The translations under genes were made by a program, and so were the position numbers. Source: Semisulcospira habei (Eukaryota > Mollusca > Gastropoda > Semisulcospiridae). Taken from it: 64,000 bases of DNA. Position 1 is the stretch's first letter; each line of letters opens with the position of its first letter. Under the pieces are notes generated by a model. That model did no database searches. It saw nothing but the letters and a program-made list of their open reading frames with translations, and was not told the DNA's origin. Positions 12,196-21,644 of the stretch are shown piece by piece. Where the stretch lies: assembly GCA_036245525.1 (NCBI GenBank), contig BTPG01000004.1:47612823-47676822 (forward strand). Direction: 5' to 3'.

Positions 12196-12851
12196 CAGCG
12201 TGTACAGAGCTGTGGTCCTTACCACCCTGCTGTATGGTTCCGAGTCCTGGGCCCTCTACCGCAGCCAACTACGACTCCTCGAACGCTTCCACCAGCGCTG
12301 CCTGCGTACCATCCTGGGCATTCACTGGAGTGACTATGTCACCAACGTCGAGGTCCTTGAACAGGCTGAAACTGTGAGCATCGAGGCTTTGCTGCTGCGG
12401 ACACAGCTCCGCTGGGCGGGGCATGTCTCCAGGATGGAGGATCATCGCCTACCAAAGATCACCCTGTTCGGCGAGCTTGCTACTGGACACCGTGACAGAG
12501 GGGCACCAAAGAAGAGATACAAAGACTGTCTCAAGAAGTCACTTAGTGCCTGCCAAATCGACCACCACCAGTGGTCTTCGCTTGCTGCGGACCGTGACAC
12601 CTGGCGCTCCACCATTTACAAGGCAGCTGTCTCCTTTGAGGACTCTCACAGAGCTAGCCTTAAGGACAAGCGGCTCAGGAGAAAAAACAGAGATGCCACA
12701 GCTCAGAACCCTGGCCATACCTTCCCCTGCAGCCACTGCGGTCGAACCTGCCTGTCTCGGATTGGCCTCCGCAGCCACGAACAAGCCTGCAGACGTCGTG
12801 GGCAACTCCTATAAAATCTTCGTTCGCGAAGTCAAGCCAAGAGAGAGAGAG
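12196..12851 (+). mobile_element. Second 5'-truncated LINE, C-terminal end only
   Basis: An open frame to 12814 gives YRAVVLTTLLYGSESWALY, LRWAGHVSRMEDHRLPK and a C-terminal zinc-finger-like FPCSHCGRTCLSRIGLRSHE then QAC, common at the end of one group of LINE proteins. No frameshift is seen in its 200 residues. It is bounded by ACGTCATTAT on both sides (12186-12195 and 12852-12861), a perfect 10-base target duplication. The 3' tail is GA-rich (GAGAGAGAGAG). The start is a truncation point, not a true start codon. Confidence 0.85.
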
Positions 12852-13101
12852 ACGTCATTATGTATCTTCTGTTCTCTCTTTCTTGTGAACTTTTTAATTT
12901 TGTTATTTTCTTTTTAAACGTCGTTCTAAATTTTCTCTGTACAGGTTGGCTTCTTTTCTTTCTACCGTGTGCTCTTTTCTGCTCTACGTTGTTTCCATAT
13001 CACCGAGAAGAAGGATCTTTGATCCAAAACGTCATGTTTCATGTTTCTAACATAAAGGGTTTTCAACCACTATTTTCTGTTTTCCTTTTAAGTGATTACT
13101 A

Positions 13102-13244
13102 GTTGTATAGATCTGCGACAAAATTGTGGCTTTGGTCACATCTCGATGTCGCTAAAACACACGAGTGGCTGAAGCAGCCACTCATGTGTTCTAGTGAGTC
13201 AAGATGTGACCAAAAGCCATAATTTTGTCGTGGATCTAAACAAC
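13102..13244. mobile_element. Hairpin element, 143 bp
   Basis: Nearly the whole segment folds on itself: GTTGTATAGATCTGCGACAA pairs with TTGTCGTGGATCTAAACAAC, and further in CACACGAGTGGCTG pairs with AGCCACTCATGTGT around a four-base loop. It starts 11 bases after the Penelope right arm. A foldback-type MITE is the likely identity; no clear target duplication. Confidence 0.6.
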
Positions 13245-13448
13245 GAATTTGTCTCAATTCACTACGACATAAGAGTCATTTTGAAAACAAAATCGACTCT
13301 TGTGACAGTTGGTAGTCCACAATCAGGATAAAGTCAATATCTATGGTTTCGTATAGTCGGTACATTATTAGGATCTTTCCCCATACTTTTTGAGTTGAAT
13401 GATGGAGAACGTCTACTGAACTGCTTACCTGGTCTGTCATTGTCTTCA

Positions 13449-13662
13449 TTAACCCATAGCATACTGAGGCTAAAAGCTTCAAATTTGTACACTGCCATAT
13501 GCAAGCTATATTATAGTACTTACAGATAAGGATACAGACCAATGGCTTTAGTTCAAGGGTGGTGCCTTAATAGCTTGGCGCCAAGCTATTCTGCCACTAC
13601 CCTTGAACTATTTTAGTCAAACATATTTCACACACTGGTGTATTCCGAATGATAAGGGTTAA
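13449..13662 (+). mobile_element. TTAA hairpin MITE, subfamily A, copy 2
   Basis: TTAACCCATAGCATACTGAG at the left, GAATGATAAGGGTTAA at the right. The stem is partly eroded in the left half (GGTGCCTTAATAGC) and the loop has lost the CTAGAG spacer. Confidence 0.92.
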
Positions 13663-14352
13663 AATGATGGTTGATGTGTCATTCAGCAGGTTTCAAATTT
13701 TAATTACACACCAGTTTCTGTTTTATTTTTTTGTTTGTTCTTTTGTTGTTTGTTTTTCAGTTGTTTTTTTGTTTTATTTTTTTTACTCAGACCCGTCCAC
13801 TCACGTTTTCTTGGTTACAGCGTGACTGTGTTCCATGTGTTGGAATGTACCATTCACAGTGACAGGGAGGTTGGGTTATACCATGAAGATTATGTGTTTG
13901 CAATGAATGACTTATGAGTTACACATGTGCGTATTCCTCAAAGTAAGATTGAAATAAGCTAGAGACTGCCTGCGTTGTTCTGTTCATTACTACAGGAAGT
14001 GAGTATGCGTTTTTAAAAAGGTATTCTTAATGATGAAAGATAAATGAATCGCTTTACGGTGTCAGCGGAATGCGAAGCAGACAACAACATTATCATGTGC
14101 CGGGGAGCTATTAATAGAAAAGTAAGCCCCGTGAAGGCTGTCAGGTCACAGTGCAAATCATTCAGCATGGCGATTTGTTACCACTCTGTCTTCCTTCTTT
14201 GTGCTCATGTGACGTCATGTGTGAATTGAGACAAAAAATAGTAACTTGAGGAAACTGATAGCAGTGATGCTGAAACTCTGGAGCACTCGAGTGTGACATT
14301 TTTCAGCCTTTGAACCCCCATTGTTGTGTCTTTGGCCTCTTTTGTTTGTTAG
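13663..14352. other. PRKD intron sequence without recognised elements
   Basis: T-rich and G/T-rich intron sequence ahead of exon 2. No coding frame or repeat was recognised. Confidence 0.6.
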
Positions 14353-14394
14353 AGATAGAGGACCTACTGGATCTTGCAGCGACTATCAGCATAG
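14353..14394 (+). CDS. PRKD: PRKD exon 2: 14-codon cassette, tandem duplicate of exon 3 start
   Basis: With the carried G it reads EIEDLLDLAATISI, part of the acidic linker between the C1b and PH domains. Acceptor TTTGTTAG, donor ATAG|GTGAGT (perfect consensus). Length 42, so skipping keeps the frame. Protein and DNA align to the beginning of exon 3 (ETESLLDPEVSIST) codon by codon, and the alignment continues past the donor into the intron (GESKIPDINSLV against EDSEILDMDDLI). Only 76 bases separate it from exon 3. It may be a cassette exon or one of an alternative pair; I cannot tell without transcripts. Confidence 0.65.
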
Positions 14395-14470
14395 GTGAGT
14401 CGAAGATCCCTGACATAAACAGTCTTGTGAATGAAAAGAAGGACAAAAAGTGCGCTGTGGTATGTTACAG

Positions 14471-14612
14471 AAACGGAGAGCTTGCTAGATCCTGAAGTGT
14501 CCATCAGCACTGAGGATTCAGAAATCCTGGACATGGATGACCTGATCAAGGACGATGTCTCCCAGGGCCCAGAAGATGAGATGGAGGACATGGAGCAAAA
14601 ACCACCACTCAG
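14471..14612 (+). CDS. PRKD: PRKD exon 3: acidic linker
   Basis: Reads ETESLLDPEVSISTEDSE, then ILDMDDLIKDDVSQGPED and EMEDMEQKPPLR, an acidic, Ser-rich linker as found between C1b and PH in PKD proteins, where it contributes to autoinhibition. Acceptor TATGTTACAG, donor CAG|GTTAGT; two bases in, two out. It joins either exon 1 or exon 2 in frame. Confidence 0.85.
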
Positions 14613-14773
14613 GTTAGTAACTCTCGTGTCTGTCTGTAACTTGCTTTGGCTGAACTTGGTGTCATTACAGACTTTTTATGGTAATTCCCATCCTGTGATG
14701 TTTCAAATTCAGTGTGAGGTTTTTGTGAAGATTTTTCAGCCAAGTACTTTTTGCCCCAAACAGTGTGAGCCAG

Positions 14774-15259
14774 GTTAACCCTTATAACCCTTTGGTATCA
14801 GTTTCAGCCCACTTAAGCAAATTTCAAATACAAACGACTTTGAATTTCCAAAAACTATAGTAGCTCGCTTGAGCTTGCCTTTAGCACCACGTGAATGTTC
14901 TGTGTTTATGTACAGTGTGTGAGTGAATGCGCGTGATTCACGTGAGCGTGCTTGTTGGGTTCAGTTCGCGGCGGCGCTTTGAGCCGATTTTCAATTGGGA
15001 TAAAGCGCCTATTTAATGCGCTTATTATTATTATTATTATTATTATCATTCGGAACACACCAGTGTGTGAAATGAGTTTGACTAAAATAGTTCAAGGGTA
15101 GTGCCAGAATAGCTTGGTGCCTCTAGGCGCCAAGCTATTCTGGCACCACCTTTGAACTAAAGCCATTGGTCTATATCCTTATCTGTAAGTACTATAATGA
15201 AGCTTGCATATGGCAGTGTACAAATTTGAAGCTTTTAGCCTCGGTATGATATGGGTTAA
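14774..15259 (-). mobile_element. TTAA hairpin MITE, subfamily A, copy 3, split by a SINE
   Basis: TTAACCCTTAT (14774-14784) is cut off from ATCATTCGGAACACACCAG (15045 on) by a SINE-like insert; the right end is TATGGGTTAA. The rest is a normal subfamily A copy with the GGTGCCTCTAGGCGCC loop. Confidence 0.85.
14785..15044 (+). mobile_element. SINE-like element with (ATT)n tail, copy 1
   Basis: Matches 26530-26781 almost base for base: CTTTGGTATCAG at the start, CACGTGAGCGTGCTTGTTGG, GGCGGCGCTTTGAGCCGATT, GATAAAGCGCCTATTTAATG, then ATT repeats. GCGCTTTGAG and the later AAAGCGC can pair. 5' truncated relative to the full copy that begins with a tRNA-like head at 24829. Confidence 0.8.
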
Positions 15260-15488
15260 AATAAGTTCACAGCTACCCTAATCAAACAAAGCCTGGGTCG
15301 TAACCTACTGGTATAACCCAATACTTGTGACTGCTAAGGGATATTAACCATGATGGCTTTCTGTCAGGACTTGGAAATTGTCTGTGGTTAGGTGGATTCC
15401 CGCTGCTTCCCTAGAAAATCTCCAAACCTGATAAAAAGACCATTGTATACGGATAGATATTATGGTACTGCATGTGTTTTTAACTTGC

Positions 15489-15693
15489 CTAACCCCACAG
15501 CCACATTTGCCAGGTGGAGGTGTCGCCAAACTACTAAGTACCAGCAGCAGGAGATGATGGATCGACCATGATAATGCAAGGTAGTGCCACATTAACTTGG
15601 CGCCATCAGGAGCTAAGTTAATCAGGCACTACCCTTGAATTATCATGGTCAGTCCGTCTCCTGCTATAGTAAGTTAGGGCTAAGTGGCTTTAA
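15489..15693 (+). mobile_element. TTAA hairpin MITE, subfamily D, copy 4
   Basis: Left end CTAACCCCACAGCCACATTT, right end GGGCTAAGTGGCTTTAA. The stem GGTAGTGCCACATTAACTTGG...GTTAATCAGGCACTACCC has matched changes on both sides (TTAACTT and AAGTTAA), so pairing is kept although the sequence moved. Confidence 0.85.
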
Positions 15694-15697
15694 CAGT

Positions 15698-16295
15698 CAT
15701 TCTGCGGCTATCTGAGGGCGTCATTGCTTTTTGCCTGCATTCTGCGGCTATCTGAGGGCGTCATTGCTTTTTGCCTGCATTCTGCGGCTATCTGAGGGCG
15801 TCATTGCTTTTTGCCTGCATTCTGCGGCTATCTGAGGGCGTCATTGCTTTTTTGCCTGCATTCTGCGGCTATCTGAGGGCGTCATTGCTTTTTGCCTGCA
15901 TTCTGCGGCTATCTGAGGGCGTCATTGCTTTTTGCCTGCATTCTGCGGCTATCTGAGGGCATCATTGCTTTTTGCCTGCATTCTGCGGCTATCTGAGGGC
16001 GTCATTGCTTTTTGCCTGCATTCTGCGGCTATCTGAGGGCTTCATTGCTTTTTGCCTGCATTCTGCGGCTATCTGAGGGCTTCATTGCTTTTTGCCTGCA
16101 TTCTGCGGCTATCTGAGGGCTTCATTGCTTTTTGCCTGCATTCTGCGGCTATCTGAGGGCGTCATTGCTTTTTGCCTGCATTCTGCGGCTATCTGAGGGC
16201 GTCATTGCTTTTTGCCTGCATTCTGCGGCTATCTGAGGGCGTCATTGCTTTTTGCCTGCATTCTGCGGCTATCTGAGGGCGTCATTGCTTTTTGC
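15698..16295. repeat. 40-bp minisatellite, 15 copies
   Basis: A unit of 40 bases (CATTCTGCGGCTATCTGAGG then GCGTCATTGCTTTTTGCCTG) is repeated about 15 times with nearly no divergence; one unit has an extra T and four have GC-to-GT or G-to-A changes at GGCGTC. It starts directly after the right TTAA of the MITE at 15690. No spacers, so it is not a CRISPR array. Confidence 0.95.
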
Positions 16296-16824
16296 GTAGC
16301 AATATAAATTGTAACCCTGTTCTAGGTATCTTTCACTGATATATAAGAGGCTACACTGTTCGAAATTGCCCCCCCCCCTCCACCCCTCCACCCCCACACT
16401 TGTTTGATTGGAAAGTAATGTATTGGGCATACTGGCCCCAACCCCACCCAATTAAAAATGTCTTCTCCAGTTAAAGACCTGGTGCCATGCACATTTTTTA
16501 TTGCATAAGGGTCATTCTCCAAAACTCGGTACCACGGGGCTCATTATTTTGGGATCAGAATTCCAAAACTCAGATTGGCTGTATATCACGTTTTGTGCAC
16601 ACATCCTACTTAATATTAATGTGAGAGATGGCAAAGATAATATGGAATAAAAATTTTGCTTTTTTTTGTGTGTTTGTATTGATAAGTGTGTGGGATTTTA
16701 TTTGGAAAATGAGGGCCAATTTGTGACATGGAAGTGGTACCGAGAAAACGCATGCTGCCAAGGAGCGATGCTTTTGCTCTACCAACACAAAAACACCAAA
16801 AATGAATGTCAGTTTATTTCTGTA
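16296..16824. other. Intron sequence with a C-rich tract
   Basis: Contains a pyrimidine tract of C runs at about 16368-16398. No element or coding frame recognised. Confidence 0.55.
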
Positions 16825-17022
16825 TTAACCCATTCAGCCCTGACGCACTACAGCAGGAGATGGGTCGACCATGATAATTCAAGGGTAGTGCCAGATTAGC
16901 TTGGCGTCTGTCGGTGCCAAGCTAATATGGCACTGCCCTTGAATTATCATGGTTGGTCTATCTCCTGCAACTGGTGCATAGTCGTTAGATGACGCCTCCA
17001 AAATTTGGGAAATATGTGTACA
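16825..17022 (-). mobile_element. TTAA hairpin MITE, subfamily B, copy 5
   Basis: TTAACCCATTCAGCCCTGAC at the left; stem TTCAAGGGTAGTGCCAGA to TATGGCACTGCCCTTGAA; the right terminus after GGGAAATATG is lost. Confidence 0.85.
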
Positions 17023-17696
17023 TTTGCCTTTTACAGCAATAGTTTTAATAGAATTCCAACTGTTGTAGCAGGTAACTTGTGATGTCTGGACACATATACT
17101 TCCCATCTTCGTACACAGCCAGATGGTATGAATACAAAAACCACATGCATATCTCGAAATAGGATGTACACGTCATCTGCATGTGTTTACAAGCACTAGT
17201 ATGAAATTTCAAGATTTTCACTAAAATATGCGCCAGAAATTTCATTTTGGGATTCGTGTCTGTATTTCGACGTTCCATGACAATGAAAAGATTAATAAAA
17301 TTAAAACTGTTAAAAACAGCAGCAGGACTATTTTAGACTTACAGAAGTTTGGGCACGCCAGCGGAAGGATGCTAGTTTACTCTCTTTGCCTTTGCAATGT
17401 GCGAGTGTTGTTGTACTGACGTTTTTGTATTTTGTGTCTTGCTGAGTGGAACATGTTACACGGCTGATGTCTTTTGCATCTACTGAGCTGAGGGGCATTT
17501 CTTTTCAAGAAAATTCCCTTGTATGATGCTAAGTCATTCTATTTCATTGAATACATTGTTATGTCTGAAGTTTTCAAACTGCTCCCCCCCCCCCCCCACC
17601 TCCCCCGCCTTCACCCTGCAACCAGCCAGCACCTCCCTGTGCACCTCACACCCCACTACCCTCCAACCAAACAACCAACAGCCCCCTATGCACCTC
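17023..17696. other. Intron sequence, no recognised element
   Basis: AT-rich intron followed by a C-rich run (17584-17597) and CCAACCA-rich DNA next to the MITE at 17697. No gene seen. Confidence 0.55.
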
Positions 17697-17917
17697 TTAA
17701 CCCATATCATGCTGAGGCTAAAAGCTTCAAATTTTTACTCTGCCATATGCAAAGTACATTATACTTACAGATAAGGATATAGCCCAATGGCTTTAGTTCA
17801 AGGGTGGTGCCAGAATATCTTGGCACCTAGAGGCGCCAAGTTATTCTGGCACTACTCTTGAACTATTTTAATCAAACTTATTTCACACACTGGTGCATTC
17901 CGAATGATATAGGTTAA
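17697..17917 (+). mobile_element. TTAA hairpin MITE, subfamily A, copy 6
   Basis: TTAACCCATATCATGCTGAG at the left and GAATGATATAGGTTAA at the right; stem and CACCTAGAGGCGCC loop intact. It sits inside a CCAACCAGCCAGC-rich stretch that continues on both sides, so the insertion split a low-complexity tract. Confidence 0.92.
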
Positions 17918-17997
17918 CCAGCCAACACCCCCAATCAGCCAGCAGCCCACTATGCACCACCACCTAAACCAGCCAGCACCAACTTGTGCACCCCCAC

Positions 17998-18090
17998 TTC
18001 CCCCCCCCCCCCCAACACACACACACACACACATACGCACACCCACAACACACACACACACACACACACCCAAACACACATACACACACC
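17998..18090. repeat. C-run and (CA)n low-complexity tract
   Basis: A run of C followed by CA repeats with interruptions. No coding meaning. Confidence 0.9.
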
Positions 18091-18138
18091 CAAACCAGGC
18101 AGTATCCCCATGCACACCCCAAATGGCCGTTGGCCATC

Positions 18139-18212
18139 ATCTGTGGTGAAACTTTAATGTTGGCAATTTCTCAGAGACCATTCAAGCCAGTCTTCAAACA
18201 ATTTAGGGGGCT
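18139..18212 (+). repeat. Dispersed repeat, 5' fragment
   Basis: CTGTGGTGAAACTTTAATGT and the CTCAGAGACCATTCAAGCCA segment match the left end of the 500-600-bp repeat at 29012 and 40228. Confidence 0.5.
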
Positions 18213-18982
18213 ACACAACAAAACGAACTATATGTAGGTGTTTCTGTGATACTGTTGGTACCACGTTCATACAAAACATAACTGAATAATTGAATAAGAT
18301 AGATAACATCAACAACGGGAGAATTCAAGTGCACCCCCTGTGCTATACATACTGACTGCAGTCGAAATGGCAAAGTAACAAAAGCTGGATAAATAAAAAT
18401 TGAGCAGGTTATGCAACAAAATAACTATATACATGCATTGTGTTCGGCCTACATTACTAATTTCATACAAAATAATGACTGAAAAGCTTTTGCATTAAAA
18501 AATACCTGAGAGAGAAATTCCATGCAAATGCAGTTTGTGCAAGGTTGTTGACTGATAGTCAGAAGTATTGAAATTTGCATCCCCTGAATCTCTACATCAC
18601 TTGTACAGCTTGGGGTTCTTTCAAGGGTATACTTCAAGCTTATATTTTTTACAGTTGAAGACAAAATCGTATTATCAGTTTGACTTTGCCTGTGATTCTT
18701 GTCCCCTCTCGGGTTGGATCATGGGGGTCAGTGTCTTAGGTTGGAGTCTCAGGCTAAAGTCCTTGACTGTTTCCTCTGACAGAATCCTCGAGGCGACAAG
18801 AACCACTGGCAAAGCCAGACTCTTAAAACTCCTAATAATATATATGTATGGACTTGAAACACGGAATGGCACATTTGTTATCAAAATGTTTGTGTGTCAG
18901 TCCTGTTCTAGCCCTCTCACACAGATTGGCTAAATGAATAGTGAAGTTTGGTGACATACTCTTGCTGATGCATATTTGCACT
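18213..18982. other. Intron sequence, no recognised element
   Basis: AT-rich intron sequence before exon 4. A frame at 18568-18930 looks long but matches nothing I recognise and has no splice or domain support. Confidence 0.55.
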
Positions 18983-19062
18983 TTAACTCATTCGAGACCT
19001 TCCGCCTCCGTATACGCGGCTTATGCCGCATATCTGGGGGCAGCTCGTCTCGAATGAGTTAA
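18983..19062. mobile_element. 80-bp TTAA mini-MITE
   Basis: TTAACTCATTCGAGAC at one end and GTCTCGAATGAGTTAA at the other are a perfect 16-base inverted pair that includes TTAA. The middle TACGCGGCTTATGCCGCATA is also partly palindromic. It shares TTAA ends with the hairpin MITEs but not their core. Confidence 0.75.
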
Positions 19063-19098
19063 TATTTAGTCACTTCTAGAGCAATGTGTATGCAATAT

Positions 19099-19233
19099 AG
19101 ATTTAGGAGTCTGACATCATGATTTTATACAAATGTCTTGATGGCTGATAAACACCTTGACACTATTGTGTCTCTGCTTTTATCAAGCCATCTCCACGTG
19201 TTTATAAATCATGATATCAGACTCCTAAAATCT
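19099..19233. mobile_element. Hairpin element, 135 bp
   Basis: AGATTTAGGAGTCTGACATC at the left pairs with GATATCAGACTCCTAAAATC at the right (about 32-base arms). A second, inner pair is CTTGATGGCTGATAA with TTATCAAGCCATC. It ends 31 bases before exon 4. Confidence 0.7.
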
Positions 19234-19264
19234 CAATAACTTATGATATCATTTGTTTTGACAG

Positions 19265-19388
19265 TCCCACGGAGAGCAGCAACATCCCACTGATGAGAGT
19301 GGTGCAGTCTATCAAGCACACCAAGCGGGCCGGTTCTAAGACAATCAAAGAGGGATGGATGGTTCACTTCACAGACAAAGACAAAACG
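19265..19388 (+). CDS. PRKD: PRKD exon 4: start of PH domain
   Basis: Reads [20 protein letters not shown], then [37 protein letters not shown] and the EGWMVH strand are highly characteristic of the start of the PKD PH domain, the module that restrains the kinase and supports its localisation. Acceptor TTTTGACAG, donor ACG|GTACAT; one base in (completing AGT), phase 0 out. Confidence 0.95.
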
Positions 19389-19449
19389 GTACATGTTTTC
19401 CAGATTACATTTATATCTGTTTTGGACTTTGGTCATACACTAAGAAATT

Positions 19450-19612
19450 CTGGAAATATGCACATCAACAGCACAGATAATACACAATGCACATATAAAG
19501 AAAAAGAAAAACAAACAGAATATTACAAGAAGATAGTTGTACTATTTTGTTTTTGTTTTTCTTTATATGTACATTGTGTATTATCTGTGCTGTTGGATGT
19601 GCACATTTCTAA
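19450..19612. mobile_element. Hairpin element, about 160 bp
   Basis: CAGCACAGATAATACACAAT in the left arm pairs with ATTGTGTATTATCTGTGCTG in the right arm. The pairing extends through AAGAAAAAGAAAAACAAA and TTTGTTTTTGTTTTTCTT and outward to TGCACAT/ATGTGCA. Arms are about 65 bases with a 20-base centre. It starts about 60 bases downstream of exon 4. Confidence 0.75.
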
Positions 19613-19795
19613 AATGTATGTTGCCTTAAATTCAAAGGGAGTGCAGTTCAAAAATATGTTGTGGCTGTCTCTTTTTCATTTCTGTCGGACTCTCTTTCTT
19701 TCTGATGTGTATAATTGTGTGTACTTGGGCCTTGAAATGTGTGTGCATTCTCCTTGATATTGGTCACTCATTGTTCTTTTATATATTTTTCACAG

Positions 19796-19873
19796 AGAAG
19801 GCGACATTTATGGCGACTAGACGCAAAGGCTGTTACACTGTTTGTGGATGAGAAGTCAAGCCGCTACTATAAG
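19796..19873 (+). CDS. PRKD: PRKD exon 5: PH domain
   Basis: Reads RRRHLWRLDAKAVTLFVDEK then SSRYYK, matching the R-x-H-YWRLD...SRYYK strands of PKD PH domains. Acceptor TTTTCACAG, donor AAG|GTTTGT; phase 0 both sides, 26 codons. Confidence 0.95.
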
Positions 19874-20090
19874 GTTTGTATGACTGGTAATACTAATAGT
19901 CATTGTGCTATGGTGGTGGTATTGTCTGTTTTGTGTATGTATGACTAGTAATGTTCATCATACTATACTGATCGTATTGTCTGTATTATGTATGTTTGAC
20001 CAGTAATGTTCATTGAACTATGATGGTGAAATTGACAATTGTCTGTATCGTGTATGTATGACTGTCTATGTTCATCATTGTACAGTCAGT
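19874..20090. repeat. Degenerate 60-70-bp tandem repeat starting at the exon 5 donor
   Basis: Three to four divergent units share GTATGACTRGTAATGTTCAT and ATTGTCTGTATTGTGTATGT. The first unit contains the exon 5 splice donor (GTTTGTATGACTGGTAATAC). A further unit-like piece lies at 22620-22685. Confidence 0.6.
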
Positions 20091-20280
20091 CTATTTTTTG
20101 ACACTGATTGGTCAGCAAATAAAATTTGCAAGGTGTTCAATGCCCCATTGCTTGCCTCCTAGAATTATTGCTGTACCTGTAATTTTTAATCAGCTGGCCA
20201 ATCCACAATTCTGTTATCATGCACAAATCTATGTAGCTCTTTGGTCTGCACAATTAGATCAAGACTACCCGGCACCTTTC

Positions 20281-20479
20281 ATAACCCATATCATACTGAG
20301 GCTAAAAGCTTTAAATCTGTACTACAGTGCCATATGCAAGCTACATTATAGTACTTACAGATAAGAATATAGATCAATGGCTTTTGTTCAAGGGGCGCCA
20401 AGCTATTCTGGCACTACCCTTGAACTATTTTAGTCAAACTTATTTCACACACTGGTGTATTCTGAATGATAAGGGTTAA
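20281..20479 (+). mobile_element. TTAA hairpin MITE, subfamily A, copy 7, half-stem deletion
   Basis: ATAACCCATATCATACTGAG at the left, GATAAGGGTTAA at the right. The left stem is missing: TTCAAGG joins directly to GGCGCCAAGCTATTCTGGCA. Confidence 0.88.
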
Positions 20480-20690
20480 TAAGTAAACAGAGAGCACGAA
20501 GATCAAATGGTGGTACAAGGTATAGAAATACAAGAAAAGTACCTTATTTCAACATGATGCTCGCAGAGCACACTACACAAGTAAATTGCAATGCAAACTT
20601 TGAACTGATACAGCTAGCTCTAAACTTTCTGTTGTACGTGTCAACACATCTGCTGTTTAGAACACCACATGCGTGCAGCAAGACAGAATA

Positions 20691-20907
20691 ATAACCTTTT
20701 ATCATTCGGAATACACCAATGTGTGAAATACGTTTGATGTAAATAGTTCAAGGGTAGTGCCAAATAGCTTGGCGCCTCTAGGCGCCAAGCTGTTCTGGCA
20801 CCACCCTTGAACTAAAGCCATTGGTCTATATCTTTATCTGTAAGTACTATAATGTAGCTTACAAATGGCAGTGTACAAGCTTTTAGCCTCAGTATGATAT
20901 GGGTTAA
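20691..20907 (-). mobile_element. TTAA hairpin MITE, subfamily A, copy 8
   Basis: Left ATAACCTTTTATCATTCGGA, right GATATGGGTTAA. The stem is intact except for a one-base loss (TGCCAAATAGC) and a change in the right arm (CTGTTC). Confidence 0.9.
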
Positions 20908-21107
20908 AGATAGAAAATGTGACAGTTCTGTGACACTTTATTTTGTTGAAAAGATCGATTATTGTTGAATGCGTAAGCTCAGTAGTGGTTGGCGAAAGAG
21001 ACCAACATAAAAATGCTTGATCTACAAAGTCAGGTCTACTGTGCCCAGCTGTTTGCCATGCAGCCCTGCGCTCACAATTTAGAAGTTCTATCACTTGAAT
21101 CCAGTGT

Positions 21108-21495
21108 GAAACGTCCACTTTCATTGCTACAGATTCTTAAATTGCCACTGGCTACTTAGAAGCAGCACGGCTGATAAACTTCAGAAATTCTTGTGACAAA
21201 AATGAAGCACGTTCACACAACCAGGCATAGTAGCCTACACACAAAGTAGTCACGTCACCTGTGTAGTGTTCAGTCCATTTTGAGGCACAGACTTGATACT
21301 TGAAACGTCCACTTTCATTGCTACAGATTCTAAAATTGCCACCGGCTACTTAGAAGCAGCACGGCTGGTAAACTTCAGAAATTCTTGTGACGAAAATGAA
21401 GCACTTTCGCACAACCAGGCACAGTAGCCTACACACAAAGTAGTCACGTCACCTGTGTAGTGTTCAGTCCATTTTGAGGCACAGACTTGATACTT
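21108..21495. repeat. 194-bp tandem duplication
   Basis: 21108-21301 and 21302-21495 are head-to-tail copies beginning GAAACGTCCACTTTCATTGC and ending GCACAGACTTGATACTT, differing at about ten positions. A recent intronic duplication with no coding frame. Confidence 0.95.
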
Positions 21496-21644
21496 TTCTT
21501 TTTGACATGATTGTTGTGGTGTAGTTGGGGTTTTTTTCTTTGTAATTTCAGTACTGTTCTATATTTTAACACAGCAAAAATTAAAACACATTCATAAAGG
21601 TCAAAAGTAATTTCCGGTGATTCACAATCAAAACCTCGATTTGA

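Larger units (their letters stand above)
8540..13090 (+). mobile_element. Penelope-like element with inverted arms, carrying nested insertions
   Basis: A Penelope-like endonuclease reading frame (9649-9962) is enclosed by inverted arms. The left arm runs 8540-9201. The right arm is split into 9958-10163 and 12862-13090. Matching pieces include the reverse complements of GGATCAAAGATCCTTCTTCT, AGAACAGAAGATACATAATG and GTCAAATCTGGCACCAACCA. The left arm is interrupted by a hairpin MITE (8575-8794) and the right arm by two LINEs (10164-12180, 12196-12851). Removing these restores continuous arms of roughly 440 bases. Only the C-terminal part of the polymerase gene is present. It lies in the intron between PRKD exons 1 and 2. 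Confidence 0.75.

Noticed and set aside
15771..15956. 61-residue repetitive frame as a secreted repeat protein
   Set aside because: It is a translation of the 40-bp minisatellite; frames shift where one unit has an extra base.
15698..16295. CRISPR-like array
   Set aside because: Repeats are directly adjacent with no unique spacers, in a eukaryotic intron.
18568..18933. 121-residue + strand frame in intron 3
   Set aside because: No domain, no splice support, and base composition like the intron around it.
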